Shown: in pieces, positions 1 to 5,902 of the stretch | How the letters are laid out: each line of letters starts with the position of its first letter | Numbering within the stretch: position 1 is the first letter of the stretch | Source of the DNA: Planctomycetaceae bacterium | GTDB taxonomy: Bacteria > Planctomycetota > Planctomycetia > Planctomycetales > Planctomycetaceae | DNA length: 5,902 bases | NCBI GenBank assembly: GCA_003445035.1 | Contig: DLVV01000458.1 | Span: forward strand, 1 to 5,902 | Reading direction: 5' to 3' | The notes under the pieces: generated by a model | Told to the model about the DNA's origin: nothing | Database searches by the model: none | What the model saw: only the letters and a program-made list of their open reading frames with translations | Made by a program: the position numbers and the translations under genes

Positions 1-905
1 AGCATGATCCAGTAGGCCTTGATGTGATCGAAGTTGTCCAGCATGACCCTGGAAAGAGCCATCACTCTCAGATCGACCAATCCGCTGGGAAGCCTGAGAT
101 GGTCCAGACCAGTGTTTTCGGGATGGAAGGCCAGTGGGATGAACGTCTGGAACCCGCCAGTCTCGTCCTGCAATTCACGCAGTTGGCAGAGGTGATCGAC
201 GCGGTGTCGGGACTCCTCGAGATGCCCGTAGAGCATCGTGGCGTTGGTCCTCAGTCCCAACTGGTGGGCACAACGGTGAATGTCGATCCACGACTGGCTG
301 TCCGCCTTGTGTTCGCAGATCTGGCCGCGGATCTCCGCGTCGAAGATCTCCGCACCTCCACCAGGCATGCTCCCGAGCCCGGCATCAATCAGCTGTTCGA
401 GCACCCATTGGACCGGCTTCTTGGTGATGTGGCTGAACCAGTTGATCTCCACGGCAGTCCACGCCTTGATGTGGATCAACGGGTTGGCCTCGCGAATCAC
501 CCGCACCACGTCGAGGTACCAGTCGAAGGGCTTCTGATGATGTAGCCCGCCGACGACATGAATCTCGGTCGCCCCCGCCTCGGTCGCCTCCAACACCCGT
601 CCACGGATCATCTGGTCATCGAACGTGTAGGCCTTCTCGGCCTTCAGGTCGGATCGGAAGGCACAAAAGACGCAGCGGTAGACACAGACGTTGGTGGGAT
701 TGAGGTGGATGTTGGTGTTGTAGAATGCCAGGTTGCCGTTCTTGCGTTCGCGAATTGTGTTGGCCAGGTGGCCGAGGAACAGCAGGTCGGCGTGCTGGTC
801 GAGATAGAGACCGTCATCAAAAGACACCCGTTGACCGTTCTCGACCGTCTCGGCGATTGCCGACAACCGGGAATCGGTGGTCAGGTTGCCAGAGAATTGG
901 TTCAT
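1..905 (-). CDS. mqnE: Aminofutalosine synthase MqnE, radical SAM enzyme (3' end beyond window)
   Basis: Radical SAM enzyme of the futalosine menaquinone pathway. The family joins the S-adenosylmethionine adenosyl group to the enolpyruvyl-benzoate product of MqnA, giving aminofutalosine in the cytoplasm. Reading the minus strand from ATG at 905 gives 301 uninterrupted codons to the window edge, against roughly 370 for full-length members, so the C-terminus is missing. Residues 74-81 (CVYRCVFC) form the CxxxCxxC motif that binds the 4Fe-4S cluster, preceded by NPTNVC. Other blocks I recognise from MqnE are EIHVVGGLHHQKPFDWY (115-130), PGGGAEIF (181-188) and FIPLAFHPENT (255-265). HHQKPFDWY after VGGL favours MqnE over the related MqnC and CofH. 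The ATG is the likely start because an in-frame TAA lies 12 codons upstream (942-944) with no other ATG between; the Shine-Dalgarno sequence is weak. It lies downstream of the UbiA-family gene on the same strand. Confidence 0.93.
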   Translation of the reverse strand, partial: MNQFSGNLTTDSRLSAIAETVENGQRVSFDDGLYLDQHADLLFLGHLANTIRERKNGNLAFYNTNIHLNPTNVCVYRCVFCAFRSDLKAEKAYTFDDQMIRGRVLEATEAGATEIHVVGGLHHQKPFDWYLDVVRVIREANPLIHIKAWTAVEINWFSHITKKPVQWVLEQLIDAGLGSMPGGGAEIFDAEIRGQICEHKADSQSWIDIHRCAHQLGLRTNATMLYGHLEESRHRVDHLCQLRELQDETGGFQTFIPLAFHPENTGLDHLRLPSGLVDLRVMALSRVMLDNFDHIKAYWIM

Positions 906-937
906 CCCAGCTTCGCTCCAGACGCCTGCAGATCCAC

Positions 938-949
938 GCGGTTAACCGC
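938..949. promoter_or_regulatory. 12-bp palindrome upstream of mqnE; possible operator
   Basis: GCGGTTAACCGC is a perfect palindrome 32 bp upstream of the mqnE ATG. On the minus strand a TAGAAT (950-955, five of six to the -10 consensus) directly precedes it, but no good -35 is found at 16-18 bases. It might mark a separate mqnE promoter with an overlapping regulator site. Confidence 0.3.
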
Positions 950-982
950 ATTCTAGACGGCACATTCACTGCCAGCCAGCAT

Positions 983-996
983 GGGGCGGTCGCCCC
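983..996 (-). other. Small GC hairpin between the UbiA-family gene and mqnE
   Basis: GGGGC (983-987) and GCCCC (992-996) form a 5-bp stem with a 4-base loop, 9 bases downstream of the UbiA-family stop codon on the minus strand. There is no U-tract after it. It is either a weak terminator or attenuator between the two genes, or a chance structure in GC-rich DNA. Confidence 0.25.
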
Positions 997-1005
997 GCTC
1001 CCCGC

Positions 1006-1959
1006 TCACGCGTTCGCCAGGGGAAACAGCACAACGTCGGCCATCCCCACCACGAGCAACCCCAGGCTGATCAGGGCGTTGATGTGAAAGAACGCCTGGC
1101 CGACGCGAGAAAGATCATCGGGTCGGACCAGCCAGTGTTCCCAGATCAGCAACGCGCTGACGGCCACGGCGCCACTCAGAAACAATGGGCCCAATTCAGC
1201 CAGCCACCACAGGCCAAACAGGCAGCCGATCATCACCACGTGACTTGCCCTGGCCACCTTCAGGGCCCCTCCGACACCCAGGAGGGCCGGCACGCTGTTC
1301 AACCCCGCCTGCCGGTCATGCTCGACATCCTGGCAGGCGTAAATGATGTCGAAGCCGCCAACCCAGAAAAAGATCACCGCCGCGAGCATGCCAGGGACGG
1401 ACAGGTCGGCGGCCGATGAGATCTCCTGTCCGCGAATCGCGATCCAGACACACAGGGGCGAGAGCATCAGCGCGGCGGCCAGCCAATAGTGACACAGGAT
1501 GGTAAACCGCTTGGCGTAGGAGTACCCCCACAGGAACAGCAGCACCGGGACGGACAGCCGGATCGGCCACGGGTTGGGCGTCTCACCAAGCAGGAACACC
1601 AGGGTCGAAGCGACAAAACCGGCTGAACAGAACAGGGTGAAGGTCCAGACCATTCCGACACCCAAGATCCCGGCGGGCAGGTGACGACCGGCGGTGCGAG
1701 GATTTTCAGCATCGAGACGCCGGTCAGCCAGGCGGTTGAACGCCATCGCCGAACTGCGGGCGGTGACCATCGCCAGGACAATCCCGGCCAGCTGGTGCCA
1801 GGCGAACCCGGTCTGCGGGTCGCGCCAGGCCAGCACCGCGGCCAACAGGGCGAACGGCAAAGCGAACACCGTGTGGCTGAATCGGACCAGTTCGAGCAAT
1901 TGCCGAATCCGACCTGTCCAGCCGGTTGGGCCGTCAGTACTCGAAGGGGTGGCCGTCAT
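1006..1959 (-). CDS. UbiA-family polyprenyltransferase, probably MqnP-like (menaquinone synthesis)
   Basis: Integral membrane prenyltransferase that transfers a polyprenyl chain from its diphosphate to an aromatic acid. The two Asp-rich motifs are present: N75-RLA-D79-RRL-D83 (NxxxDxxxD) and Y207-ACQ-D211-VEH-D215 (YAxxDxxxD). These bind the Mg-diphosphate of the substrate in this superfamily. Several hydrophobic segments are visible, for example 30-45, 57-68, 105-125, 136-147, 158-175, 190-202, 240-258, 260-273 and 295-313. The 317-residue length is normal for the family. The open frame extends upstream to an ATG at 2085, but those 42 extra residues overlap the preceding gene and look non-native; ATG 1959 puts RFSHTVFALPFAL at the expected N-terminal position. 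It starts 25 bp after the membrane-protein gene stops, with no clear Shine-Dalgarno. The mqnE neighbour suggests the futalosine-pathway prenyltransferase (MqnP) rather than ubiquinone UbiA; that substrate choice is inferred. Confidence 0.9.
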   Translation of the reverse strand: MTATPSSTDGPTGWTGRIRQLLELVRFSHTVFALPFALLAAVLAWRDPQTGFAWHQLAGIVLAMVTARSSAMAFNRLADRRLDAENPRTAGRHLPAGILGVGMVWTFTLFCSAGFVASTLVFLLGETPNPWPIRLSVPVLLFLWGYSYAKRFTILCHYWLAAALMLSPLCVWIAIRGQEISSAADLSVPGMLAAVIFFWVGGFDIIYACQDVEHDRQAGLNSVPALLGVGGALKVARASHVVMIGCLFGLWWLAELGPLFLSGAVAVSALLIWEHWLVRPDDLSRVGQAFFHINALISLGLLVVGMADVVLFPLANA

Positions 1960-1984
1960 GAATCGCAAGCAAGAGGGATCGGTG

Positions 1985-4057
1985 TCAGGGTGCAACCAGC
2001 ACGCCGTCGCCGCGTTCCAGGTGGGCCCGCCAGCGAGCCACGGCGGCCATCCGACGCCCGGCCGGGGCATTGGGCCGGTACTCATACTTCCGGCCGGTTA
2101 TCCGCTCCACATGGTAAAAGGCCATTTCGCGGATCGCAACGTGGTCGAAGGCCAGCCAGTCAACCAGTTGACGCGAGGTCTCCCGACCCGATCCATCCGA
2201 CTTGTCAAAACCCCACAACAGTCGGAACACCGGATCCACCCGAGACTGTTCGAACCACTTTGCCAACTCGAATTTCAGTTTCCGACTGCGGTCCGGCTCG
2301 CCCACCAGCCACAACCTCAGCCCGTCGAACGCCGCCTGGCGAGACTCGGAAAATTCCGACTCGGCCAACGTCTGCACCAGGGGCTCGACGTGGCCCGTCA
2401 ACGCCAGGCAACCGACAGCCAGTTTCGAAATCCCCGACAACTGGGACTTGATCGCCGTGACCACGCTGAGGCGAATCGGTTGCTGGGAATCGAATTCCCG
2501 AGCAAACCGACTCGACATCGTCCGCTGGACCGCCGACGTCACCCGGGAATTGGGCACGAGCCACTCCGGCAACACCGCCAGGGGTTTCGGTCCACCATCG
2601 TCTCCGCCATCGAGATCCGCGGGAGCCAACGACAGCCAGTCCCCCTTAACCAACGACAGTTTCGGGACAACCCGACCAGGAGACGCGTCGATCGACAGGT
2701 GAACCGTTCCATTGGCAACGGTCAGACCGCCCAAGTACCAGTCTCCACCAAAATCCTGTTCGTAGGTCGTCGGGAACCGCGGGCGAACCTCGATTCCGCA
2801 AACCGTATCGGGTTCGGCCAGTTCCAGCCGCAAGTGACGCGTGCCCACCGTCACCCGCAACGTCACCGGCCCGCTGGCGACCGTCGATGGCGGTCCAGCG
2901 TGGAAAACGACACGACCGCGACTGATCGTCACCTCACACAACGCGTCGGATGCGCCGCCAAGAACCATGACGCTGGACTCCAGCAGGCTCACGCGAACCG
3001 ACGTCCCTTCGATCTCCAGGTCGCCCACGAACGGGTCCGGGGTCGCCAGGCGTTCTCCAGCTCGAACCTGCCCCTGGGAGGGCAGCACCATCCAGTCACC
3101 ACCCTGAGCGTCCTGCCTCAGCAACACCCCACGGGCCGACACATAACGTGTCGCCGGCAATGCCGCCTTGGGAACCGGTCGCACCGGCTCGGTCGGCCGA
3201 ATCGTGTCGTCAGGGGACTCCACAACCGAGGAGACCTTCTCGCCCGGCGGTGGTGGTGACGGTCGATCAACAGGTGGCGGTGAGGATGTGTTGTCGCCGA
3301 CCAGTGGCTCGCTCGCCGACAACTCGGGAACCGAGTCGATCGCCGACAATCCAGCCACCGAGGCGACGACCTCCGCCTCGGCCGCATCGACGGCCGCCAC
3401 TTGCCCCTCGGCCGCAGCGGCGGTTCCGGTTCCCTCATCGGCGACCGGTCGGGGGACCTCGAAAAACGTGAACAGCGAAAGCCAGACCATGACGACGGTC
3501 GAGACGATGATGTACGGCAGGCTTCGCTTCCAGGCAGACGGTTGAACGGCAGTGATCTGCTGCACCGCCTCGGCCACCGCACGGCCCTCTTCGTTTTGAG
3601 GCTCCGGAGCGTCCTTGGCCGTCGGATCATCGACCATCGACGTCTCGTCGCCGCCCAAAACGTCTTCAACCCGGCTGGTCCCCAACGCGTACATTCGTTC
3701 GCGACTCCCGGGCACGACCGTCACCGGCTCACCCAGCACCAGCGTCAGCACCTGATGGCACGCGGCCACCTCGGCCAGGTGCACGTCCGATTCCAGGCAC
3801 ACCTGCTCGACATCACTGACCCCGTCGACCGACAGGGTATTGTCGAGATACTCGGCAACGACGTTCGGATCGAGTCCCACACCGGGGCCACTCAGTGCCG
3901 GGGCCGTCAGCCGACGCCGACGCGTCACTTCACGAATCCGCCCGATCAGGGTCGACGCCGACGGACTTTCGGCCGCCTTCTTCCCGATCTCGCGAGCCTG
4001 CTCGGGCTCGAGAATGTCGTCGAGGTAGGCCAGCAGTGTTCTGAGTGTCAATCGCAT
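1985..4057 (-). CDS. Single-pass membrane protein of unknown function with FecR-like and HEAT-like parts
   Basis: I do not recognise a defined function. ATG 4057 gives 690 residues beginning MRLTLRTLLAYLDD; an in-frame ATG four codons earlier (4069) is possible, but the conserved start I associate with this planctomycete protein type is MRLTL. Neither start has a good Shine-Dalgarno. Residues below are counted from 4069. Residues 10-112 hold two similar helical units (AYLDDILEPEQA at 14-25, EYLDNTLSVDGV at 73-84), resembling anti-sigma zf-HC2 domains but without the zinc-binding His/Cys set. One membrane helix spans about 183-204, with basic KR on its N-terminal side, suggesting an internal N-terminus. 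Residues 208-305 are a low-complexity linker rich in Ala, Glu, Ser and Pro. Residues 310-415 are beta-rich and FecR-like ('GVLLRQDAQGGDWMVL...VRAGERLATPD'). Residues 515-685 look alpha-helical and HEAT-like, ending RPNAPAGRRMAAVARWRAHL. It could be an envelope regulator or scaffold; this is inference. Confidence 0.85.
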   Translation of the reverse strand: MRLTLRTLLAYLDDILEPEQAREIGKKAAESPSASTLIGRIREVTRRRRLTAPALSGPGVGLDPNVVAEYLDNTLSVDGVSDVEQVCLESDVHLAEVAACHQVLTLVLGEPVTVVPGSRERMYALGTSRVEDVLGGDETSMVDDPTAKDAPEPQNEEGRAVAEAVQQITAVQPSAWKRSLPYIIVSTVVMVWLSLFTFFEVPRPVADEGTGTAAAAEGQVAAVDAAEAEVVASVAGLSAIDSVPELSASEPLVGDNTSSPPPVDRPSPPPPGEKVSSVVESPDDTIRPTEPVRPVPKAALPATRYVSARGVLLRQDAQGGDWMVLPSQGQVRAGERLATPDPFVGDLEIEGTSVRVSLLESSVMVLGGASDALCEVTISRGRVVFHAGPPSTVASGPVTLRVTVGTRHLRLELAEPDTVCGIEVRPRFPTTYEQDFGGDWYLGGLTVANGTVHLSIDASPGRVVPKLSLVKGDWLSLAPADLDGGDDGGPKPLAVLPEWLVPNSRVTSAVQRTMSSRFAREFDSQQPIRLSVVTAIKSQLSGISKLAVGCLALTGHVEPLVQTLAESEFSESRQAAFDGLRLWLVGEPDRSRKLKFELAKWFEQSRVDPVFRLLWGFDKSDGSGRETSRQLVDWLAFDHVAIREMAFYHVERITGRKYEYRPNAPAGRRMAAVARWRAHLERGDGVLVAP

Positions 4058-4101
4058 GCGGCAATCCATTCGTGATCTGATCGGTCGAAAACTTCGGGCC
4101 G

Positions 4102-4125
4102 TCCCGGGGTTCCTTTCCCCCGGGA
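4102..4125 (-). promoter_or_regulatory. GC-rich hairpin upstream of the membrane-protein gene
   Basis: An 8-bp perfect stem, TCCCGGGG (4102-4109) and CCCCGGGA (4118-4125), has an 8-base loop. It lies about 45 bases upstream of ATG 4057 on the minus strand. If transcription starts beyond it, the hairpin is in the 5' leader; otherwise it may be a binding site in the divergent intergenic region. There is no adjacent U-tract on either strand. Confidence 0.35.
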
Positions 4126-4223
4126 ATGGTCTCCTGTAGTTAACAGTGTGTTCGCAACCACATTTCCGTACAGAAAACCGGCCGTGGGATCACGTTTCCT
4201 CCGATCGGTGGTCACCTGCCTTC

Positions 4224-4237
4224 TGACCGGCCGGTCA
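4224..4237. promoter_or_regulatory. 14-bp perfect palindrome upstream of the ThuA-like gene; possible operator
   Basis: TGACCGGCCGGTCA is perfectly self-complementary with no spacer and ends 23 bp before ATG 4261. The size and place suit a dimeric DNA-binding regulator of the ThuA-like gene or of both divergent genes. I could not identify convincing -35/-10 elements on either strand between 4070 and 4260. Confidence 0.35.
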
Positions 4238-4260
4238 AACAACTCGGCGAGATTCGTGCC

Positions 4261-5136
4261 ATGCCTCGCAACTCACTCACTCAAAAACGCCTGACACGGT
4301 TTGCGACATTGCTGCTGTTGCTGTTGCCGGGAGTGCTGACGGCCGAGGACAAGTCCAAAACCAGGAAACCGGCCCGCTTGCTGTTGTTGTGGCACAGCCC
4401 CGACGGGCATCCTCGCACGACCCACGAGTACCAGGCCGGGATGCGCATCATCGCCGGCCAGTTGCAGCGTCACCACGGTGTCCAGGCGTTACTGGTCCAT
4501 GCCAACGACCCGTGGCCAGAAGGTCCGGAACTTCTCGACGGTGCCGCCGCCGTGGCATTGTTCGTGTCCGAAGGCGCCAAGTGGGTCAGCGGCAACCCGA
4601 AGCGACTGGCCGCGTTCCAGCGATTGGCATCGCGGGGCGGTGGACTGGTCGGTCTGCACTGGGGAATTGGCACTCGGCCGGCTGAACCGATTCCGGCCTT
4701 TCTCGCGCTGCTGGGTGGATGCCACGGGGGCCCCGACCGCAAGTTCACCGTCGTCACCGCCCGGGCCACTCCCGCCCAGTCCCGGCACCCGGTGCTCAAC
4801 GGTATCTCACCCTTCGAGGTGAAGGACGAATTCTACTACAAGCTGAAATTCACCTCCGTCGGCCGTGGCGTCACGCCGTTGCTGAAAGTCCCGATCAACG
4901 GTTCTGCCGAAACCGTCTCGTGGGCCTGGCAACGACCCGATGGGGGCCGCAGCTTCGGATTCAGCGGCCTGCACTTCCACGTGAACTGGAACAAGCCCGA
5001 ATACCGACGACTGATCACCCAGGGCATTCTCTGGACGCTCAAGCAGCCAATCGCTGCCGGCGGAGTCAAGGTGCCAATCTCGCCCGCCGACCTGAAACTG
5101 CCACCGGCTCGGCCGAAAAAGCCGTCCGGACAATGA
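4261..5136 (+). CDS. Exported ThuA-like domain protein
   Basis: ThuA-like protein (a branch of the class I glutamine-amidotransferase fold, named after a trehalose-utilisation gene), common in planctomycetes as exported proteins; the biochemical activity is poorly defined. It has 291 residues. The N-terminus is a signal peptide: basic QKRLTR (8-13), a Leu-rich core (15-22), and likely cleavage after LTA at 26-28. The mature domain runs from about 38 to 262, with a first beta strand ARLLLLWHS (38-46), GGGLVGLHWGIG (126-137), HPVLNGISPFEVKDEFYY (176-193), and a C-terminal VSWAWQRPDGGRSFGFSGLHFH (219-240). The position where amidotransferases carry the nucleophilic Cys lies in GLHWG, with no Cys, as is usual for ThuA proteins. 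H133, H155, H238 and H240 could be functional. The tail (270-291) is Pro/Lys-rich. A modest GGCGAG at 4246-4251 precedes the ATG. It is divergent from the membrane-protein gene and followed by a hairpin. Confidence 0.9.
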   Translation: MPRNSLTQKRLTRFATLLLLLLPGVLTAEDKSKTRKPARLLLLWHSPDGHPRTTHEYQAGMRIIAGQLQRHHGVQALLVHANDPWPEGPELLDGAAAVALFVSEGAKWVSGNPKRLAAFQRLASRGGGLVGLHWGIGTRPAEPIPAFLALLGGCHGGPDRKFTVVTARATPAQSRHPVLNGISPFEVKDEFYYKLKFTSVGRGVTPLLKVPINGSAETVSWAWQRPDGGRSFGFSGLHFHVNWNKPEYRRLITQGILWTLKQPIAAGGVKVPISPADLKLPPARPKKPSGQ

Positions 5137-5145
5137 GCCCGATCC

Positions 5146-5178
5146 GTGGCTCCAGGTTTTTTCTTGCCCTGGAGCCAC
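5146..5178 (+). terminator. Hairpin after the ThuA-like gene; possible terminator without trailing U-tract
   Basis: A perfect 11-bp inverted repeat, GTGGCTCCAGG (5146-5156) and CCTGGAGCCAC (5168-5178), encloses an 11-base loop that starts with six Ts. It begins 10 bases after the TGA of the ThuA-like gene. The position suggests an end-of-transcript hairpin. The T-run sits in the loop and not after the stem, so it is not a textbook intrinsic terminator; it could instead stabilise the mRNA 3' end or act at the DNA level. Confidence 0.45.
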
Positions 5179-5191
5179 TCGCGACTAAAAT
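5164..5191 (+). promoter_or_regulatory. Candidate sigma-70-like promoter for the dehydrogenase gene
   Basis: TTGCCC (5164-5169, four of six to TTGACA) and TAAAAT (5186-5191, five of six to TATAAT) are separated by 16 bases. This would start transcription near 5198 and give a leader of about 30 bases before ATG 5231. The -35 element overlaps the loop and the 3' arm of the hairpin at 5146-5178. It is predicted only from hexamer match and spacing. Confidence 0.4.
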
Positions 5192-5218
5192 GTGCACCAA
5201 TCGAGCAGGCTGATCGAC

Positions 5219-5225
5219 AGGAGGT
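5219..5225 (+). promoter_or_regulatory. Strong Shine-Dalgarno for the dehydrogenase gene
   Basis: AGGAGGT ends 5 bases before ATG 5231 and matches the anti-Shine-Dalgarno consensus closely. It fixes the start at 5231 rather than the in-frame ATG at 5240. The other four genes in the window have weak or no such sequence, so this gene may be translated more efficiently. Confidence 0.85.
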
Positions 5226-5230
5226 CGACC

Positions 5231-5902
5231 ATGACGGAGATGGGTGCACGGATTGTGGTCTTGGGAGCCGGCACGATGGGAGCCGGCATCGCTCAATGCC
5301 TGGCCGATCACGGCCGGGATGTCACCCTCACCGACATCGACGCCGACGCGTTGGCACGAGCCCGCCAGCGAATCGCCACTAGCCGGACCACGCTCGAGGC
5401 GGCCGGGCTACAGACATCCGAGGCTTCGGCCGAGGGGGACCGGCGGCTGGCAACGTCAACCGATCTCGGCCAATCGGTGGCCGAAGCCGACCTGGTGATC
5501 GAAGCCGTCCCTGAGAACATCGACCTGAAGTGCCGCATTTTCTCCGAACTCGATCAGCTCGCACCGCCCCGAACCGCCCTCGTCTCCAATACCTCCGGAC
5601 TCTCGATCACCCGACTGGGCCAGGCCACCGGTCGCCCCGAACAGGTGGCCGGCTTCCACTGGTGGAACCCCGCCGAGTTGGTGCCGCTCGTCGAGGTGAC
5701 CTCGGGGGAAAGCACCGCCCCGGAGCTGATCGAACGACTGATCGACCTGGCGACCCAACTCGGCAAGCAGCCAATCCACGTCCGCCGCGATGTCCCCGGC
5801 TTCGTAGGCAACCGTCTGCAGTTCGCCGTCTTCCGCGAGGCCCTGCACCTGGTCGAACAGGGCGTGGTCAGCCCCGAGGACCTCGACCGGGCCATGACCG
5901 GC
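5231..5902 (+). CDS. 3-hydroxyacyl-CoA dehydrogenase family protein (3' end beyond window)
   Basis: NAD-dependent dehydrogenase of the 3-hydroxyacyl-CoA dehydrogenase superfamily; 224 codons are visible of a single-domain enzyme usually near 280-320 residues. The Rossmann motif GAGTMGAGIA is at 12-21, D35 after the second strand suits NAD over NADP, and EAVPEN is at 91-96. The catalytic set is conserved: S122 (NTSGLSI), H143 and E155, with S-H and H-E spacings of 21 and 12, as in human HADH (S137, H158, E170). N194 in PGFVGNRL is the usual substrate/NAD loop Asn. The active-site loop reads FHWWNPAELVPLVEV, not the HFFNPVP.MKLVEV of beta-oxidation enzymes. That pattern is closer to hydroxy-acid members such as carnitine dehydrogenase and L-gulonate dehydrogenase (lambda-crystallin), so the substrate may not be a standard acyl-CoA. 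Start 5231 is chosen for its AGGAGGT at 5219-5225; Met4 is less well placed. The frame is open to the window edge. Confidence 0.9.
   Translation, partial: MTEMGARIVVLGAGTMGAGIAQCLADHGRDVTLTDIDADALARARQRIATSRTTLEAAGLQTSEASAEGDRRLATSTDLGQSVAEADLVIEAVPENIDLKCRIFSELDQLAPPRTALVSNTSGLSITRLGQATGRPEQVAGFHWWNPAELVPLVEVTSGESTAPELIERLIDLATQLGKQPIHVRRDVPGFVGNRLQFAVFREALHLVEQGVVSPEDLDRAMTG

Noticed and set aside
24..956. Plus-strand open frames at 24-545 and 558-956
   Set aside because: They are antisense to mqnE, whose minus-strand reading has clear radical SAM and MqnE motifs.
1960..2085. 42-residue N-terminal extension of the UbiA-family protein
   Set aside because: It would overlap the end of the membrane-protein gene by about 100 bp, is Trp/Pro-rich and unlike the family's N-terminus; ATG 1959 gives the expected length.
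1694..3259. Plus-strand open frame of 521 codons, and a second one at 1681-2451
   Set aside because: It lies antisense to the UbiA-family and membrane-protein genes, its product is Arg/Pro/Gln-rich without domain or membrane pattern, and long antisense frames are common in GC-rich DNA.
3155..3448. Low-complexity GC-rich stretch considered as a possible repeat array
   Set aside because: No exact repeat unit is seen; it encodes the Ala/Glu/Ser/Pro-rich linker of the membrane protein in frame.
3401..4075. Plus-strand open frame of 224 codons
   Set aside because: It is antisense to the N-terminal part of the membrane protein; the product is His/Arg-rich and shows no recognisable family.
4048..4242. 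Minus-strand 64-codon frame in the divergent intergenic region
   Set aside because: It overlaps the start of the membrane-protein gene out of frame, has no recognisable sequence and no supporting ribosome binding site.
4304..4392. CTG/TTG triplet runs resembling a short tandem repeat
   Set aside because: They encode the Leu-rich signal peptide core and the Leu run of the first beta strand; codon use explains them.
4456..5249. Minus-strand open frames opposite the ThuA-like gene
   Set aside because: The plus-strand product has a signal peptide and a full ThuA-like domain, so these are shadows.

Overview
The window looks like chromosomal DNA from a GC-rich planctomycete. The best clue is the large minus-strand protein at 1985-4057. 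It begins MRLTLRTLLAYLDD, has one membrane helix, and ends in a 'TGR.y.Y.PnAPA..R..A..RWR' block. I associate both ends with Planctomycetes proteins. A secreted ThuA-like protein and menaquinone genes of the futalosine type fit the same group. This assignment rests on recall of family sequences, not on a search.

Layout. On the minus strand, read from right to left: (1) a 690-residue single-pass membrane protein of unknown function (4057-1985), (2) a UbiA-family polyprenyltransferase, probably MqnP-like (1959-1006), 25 bp downstream, and (3) the first 301 codons of aminofutalosine synthase MqnE (905-1, cut by the window edge), about 100 bp further on. On the plus strand: (4) an exported ThuA-like protein (4261-5136), divergent from the membrane-protein gene across about 200 bp, and (5) the first 224 codons of a 3-hydroxyacyl-CoA dehydrogenase-family enzyme (5231-5902, cut by the window edge).

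How the genes work together. MqnE makes aminofutalosine in the futalosine route to menaquinone. A UbiA-type enzyme is needed later in that route to attach the isoprenoid chain, so the two adjacent genes form a coherent menaquinone pair. The membrane protein lies close upstream and could share their transcript, but nothing in it points to quinone chemistry. The two plus-strand genes look independent of each other: between them lie an 11-bp-stem hairpin, a possible promoter, and a strong Shine-Dalgarno sequence in front of the dehydrogenase.

The intergenic regions hold several clean inverted repeats (938-949, 983-996, 4102-4125, 4224-4237, 5146-5178). There are no RNA genes, mobile elements, CRISPR arrays or long repeats that I can see. 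No stretch above 300 bp lacks a gene. I found no convincing new multi-gene system. The most unusual items are the composite membrane protein and the altered active-site loop of the dehydrogenase.
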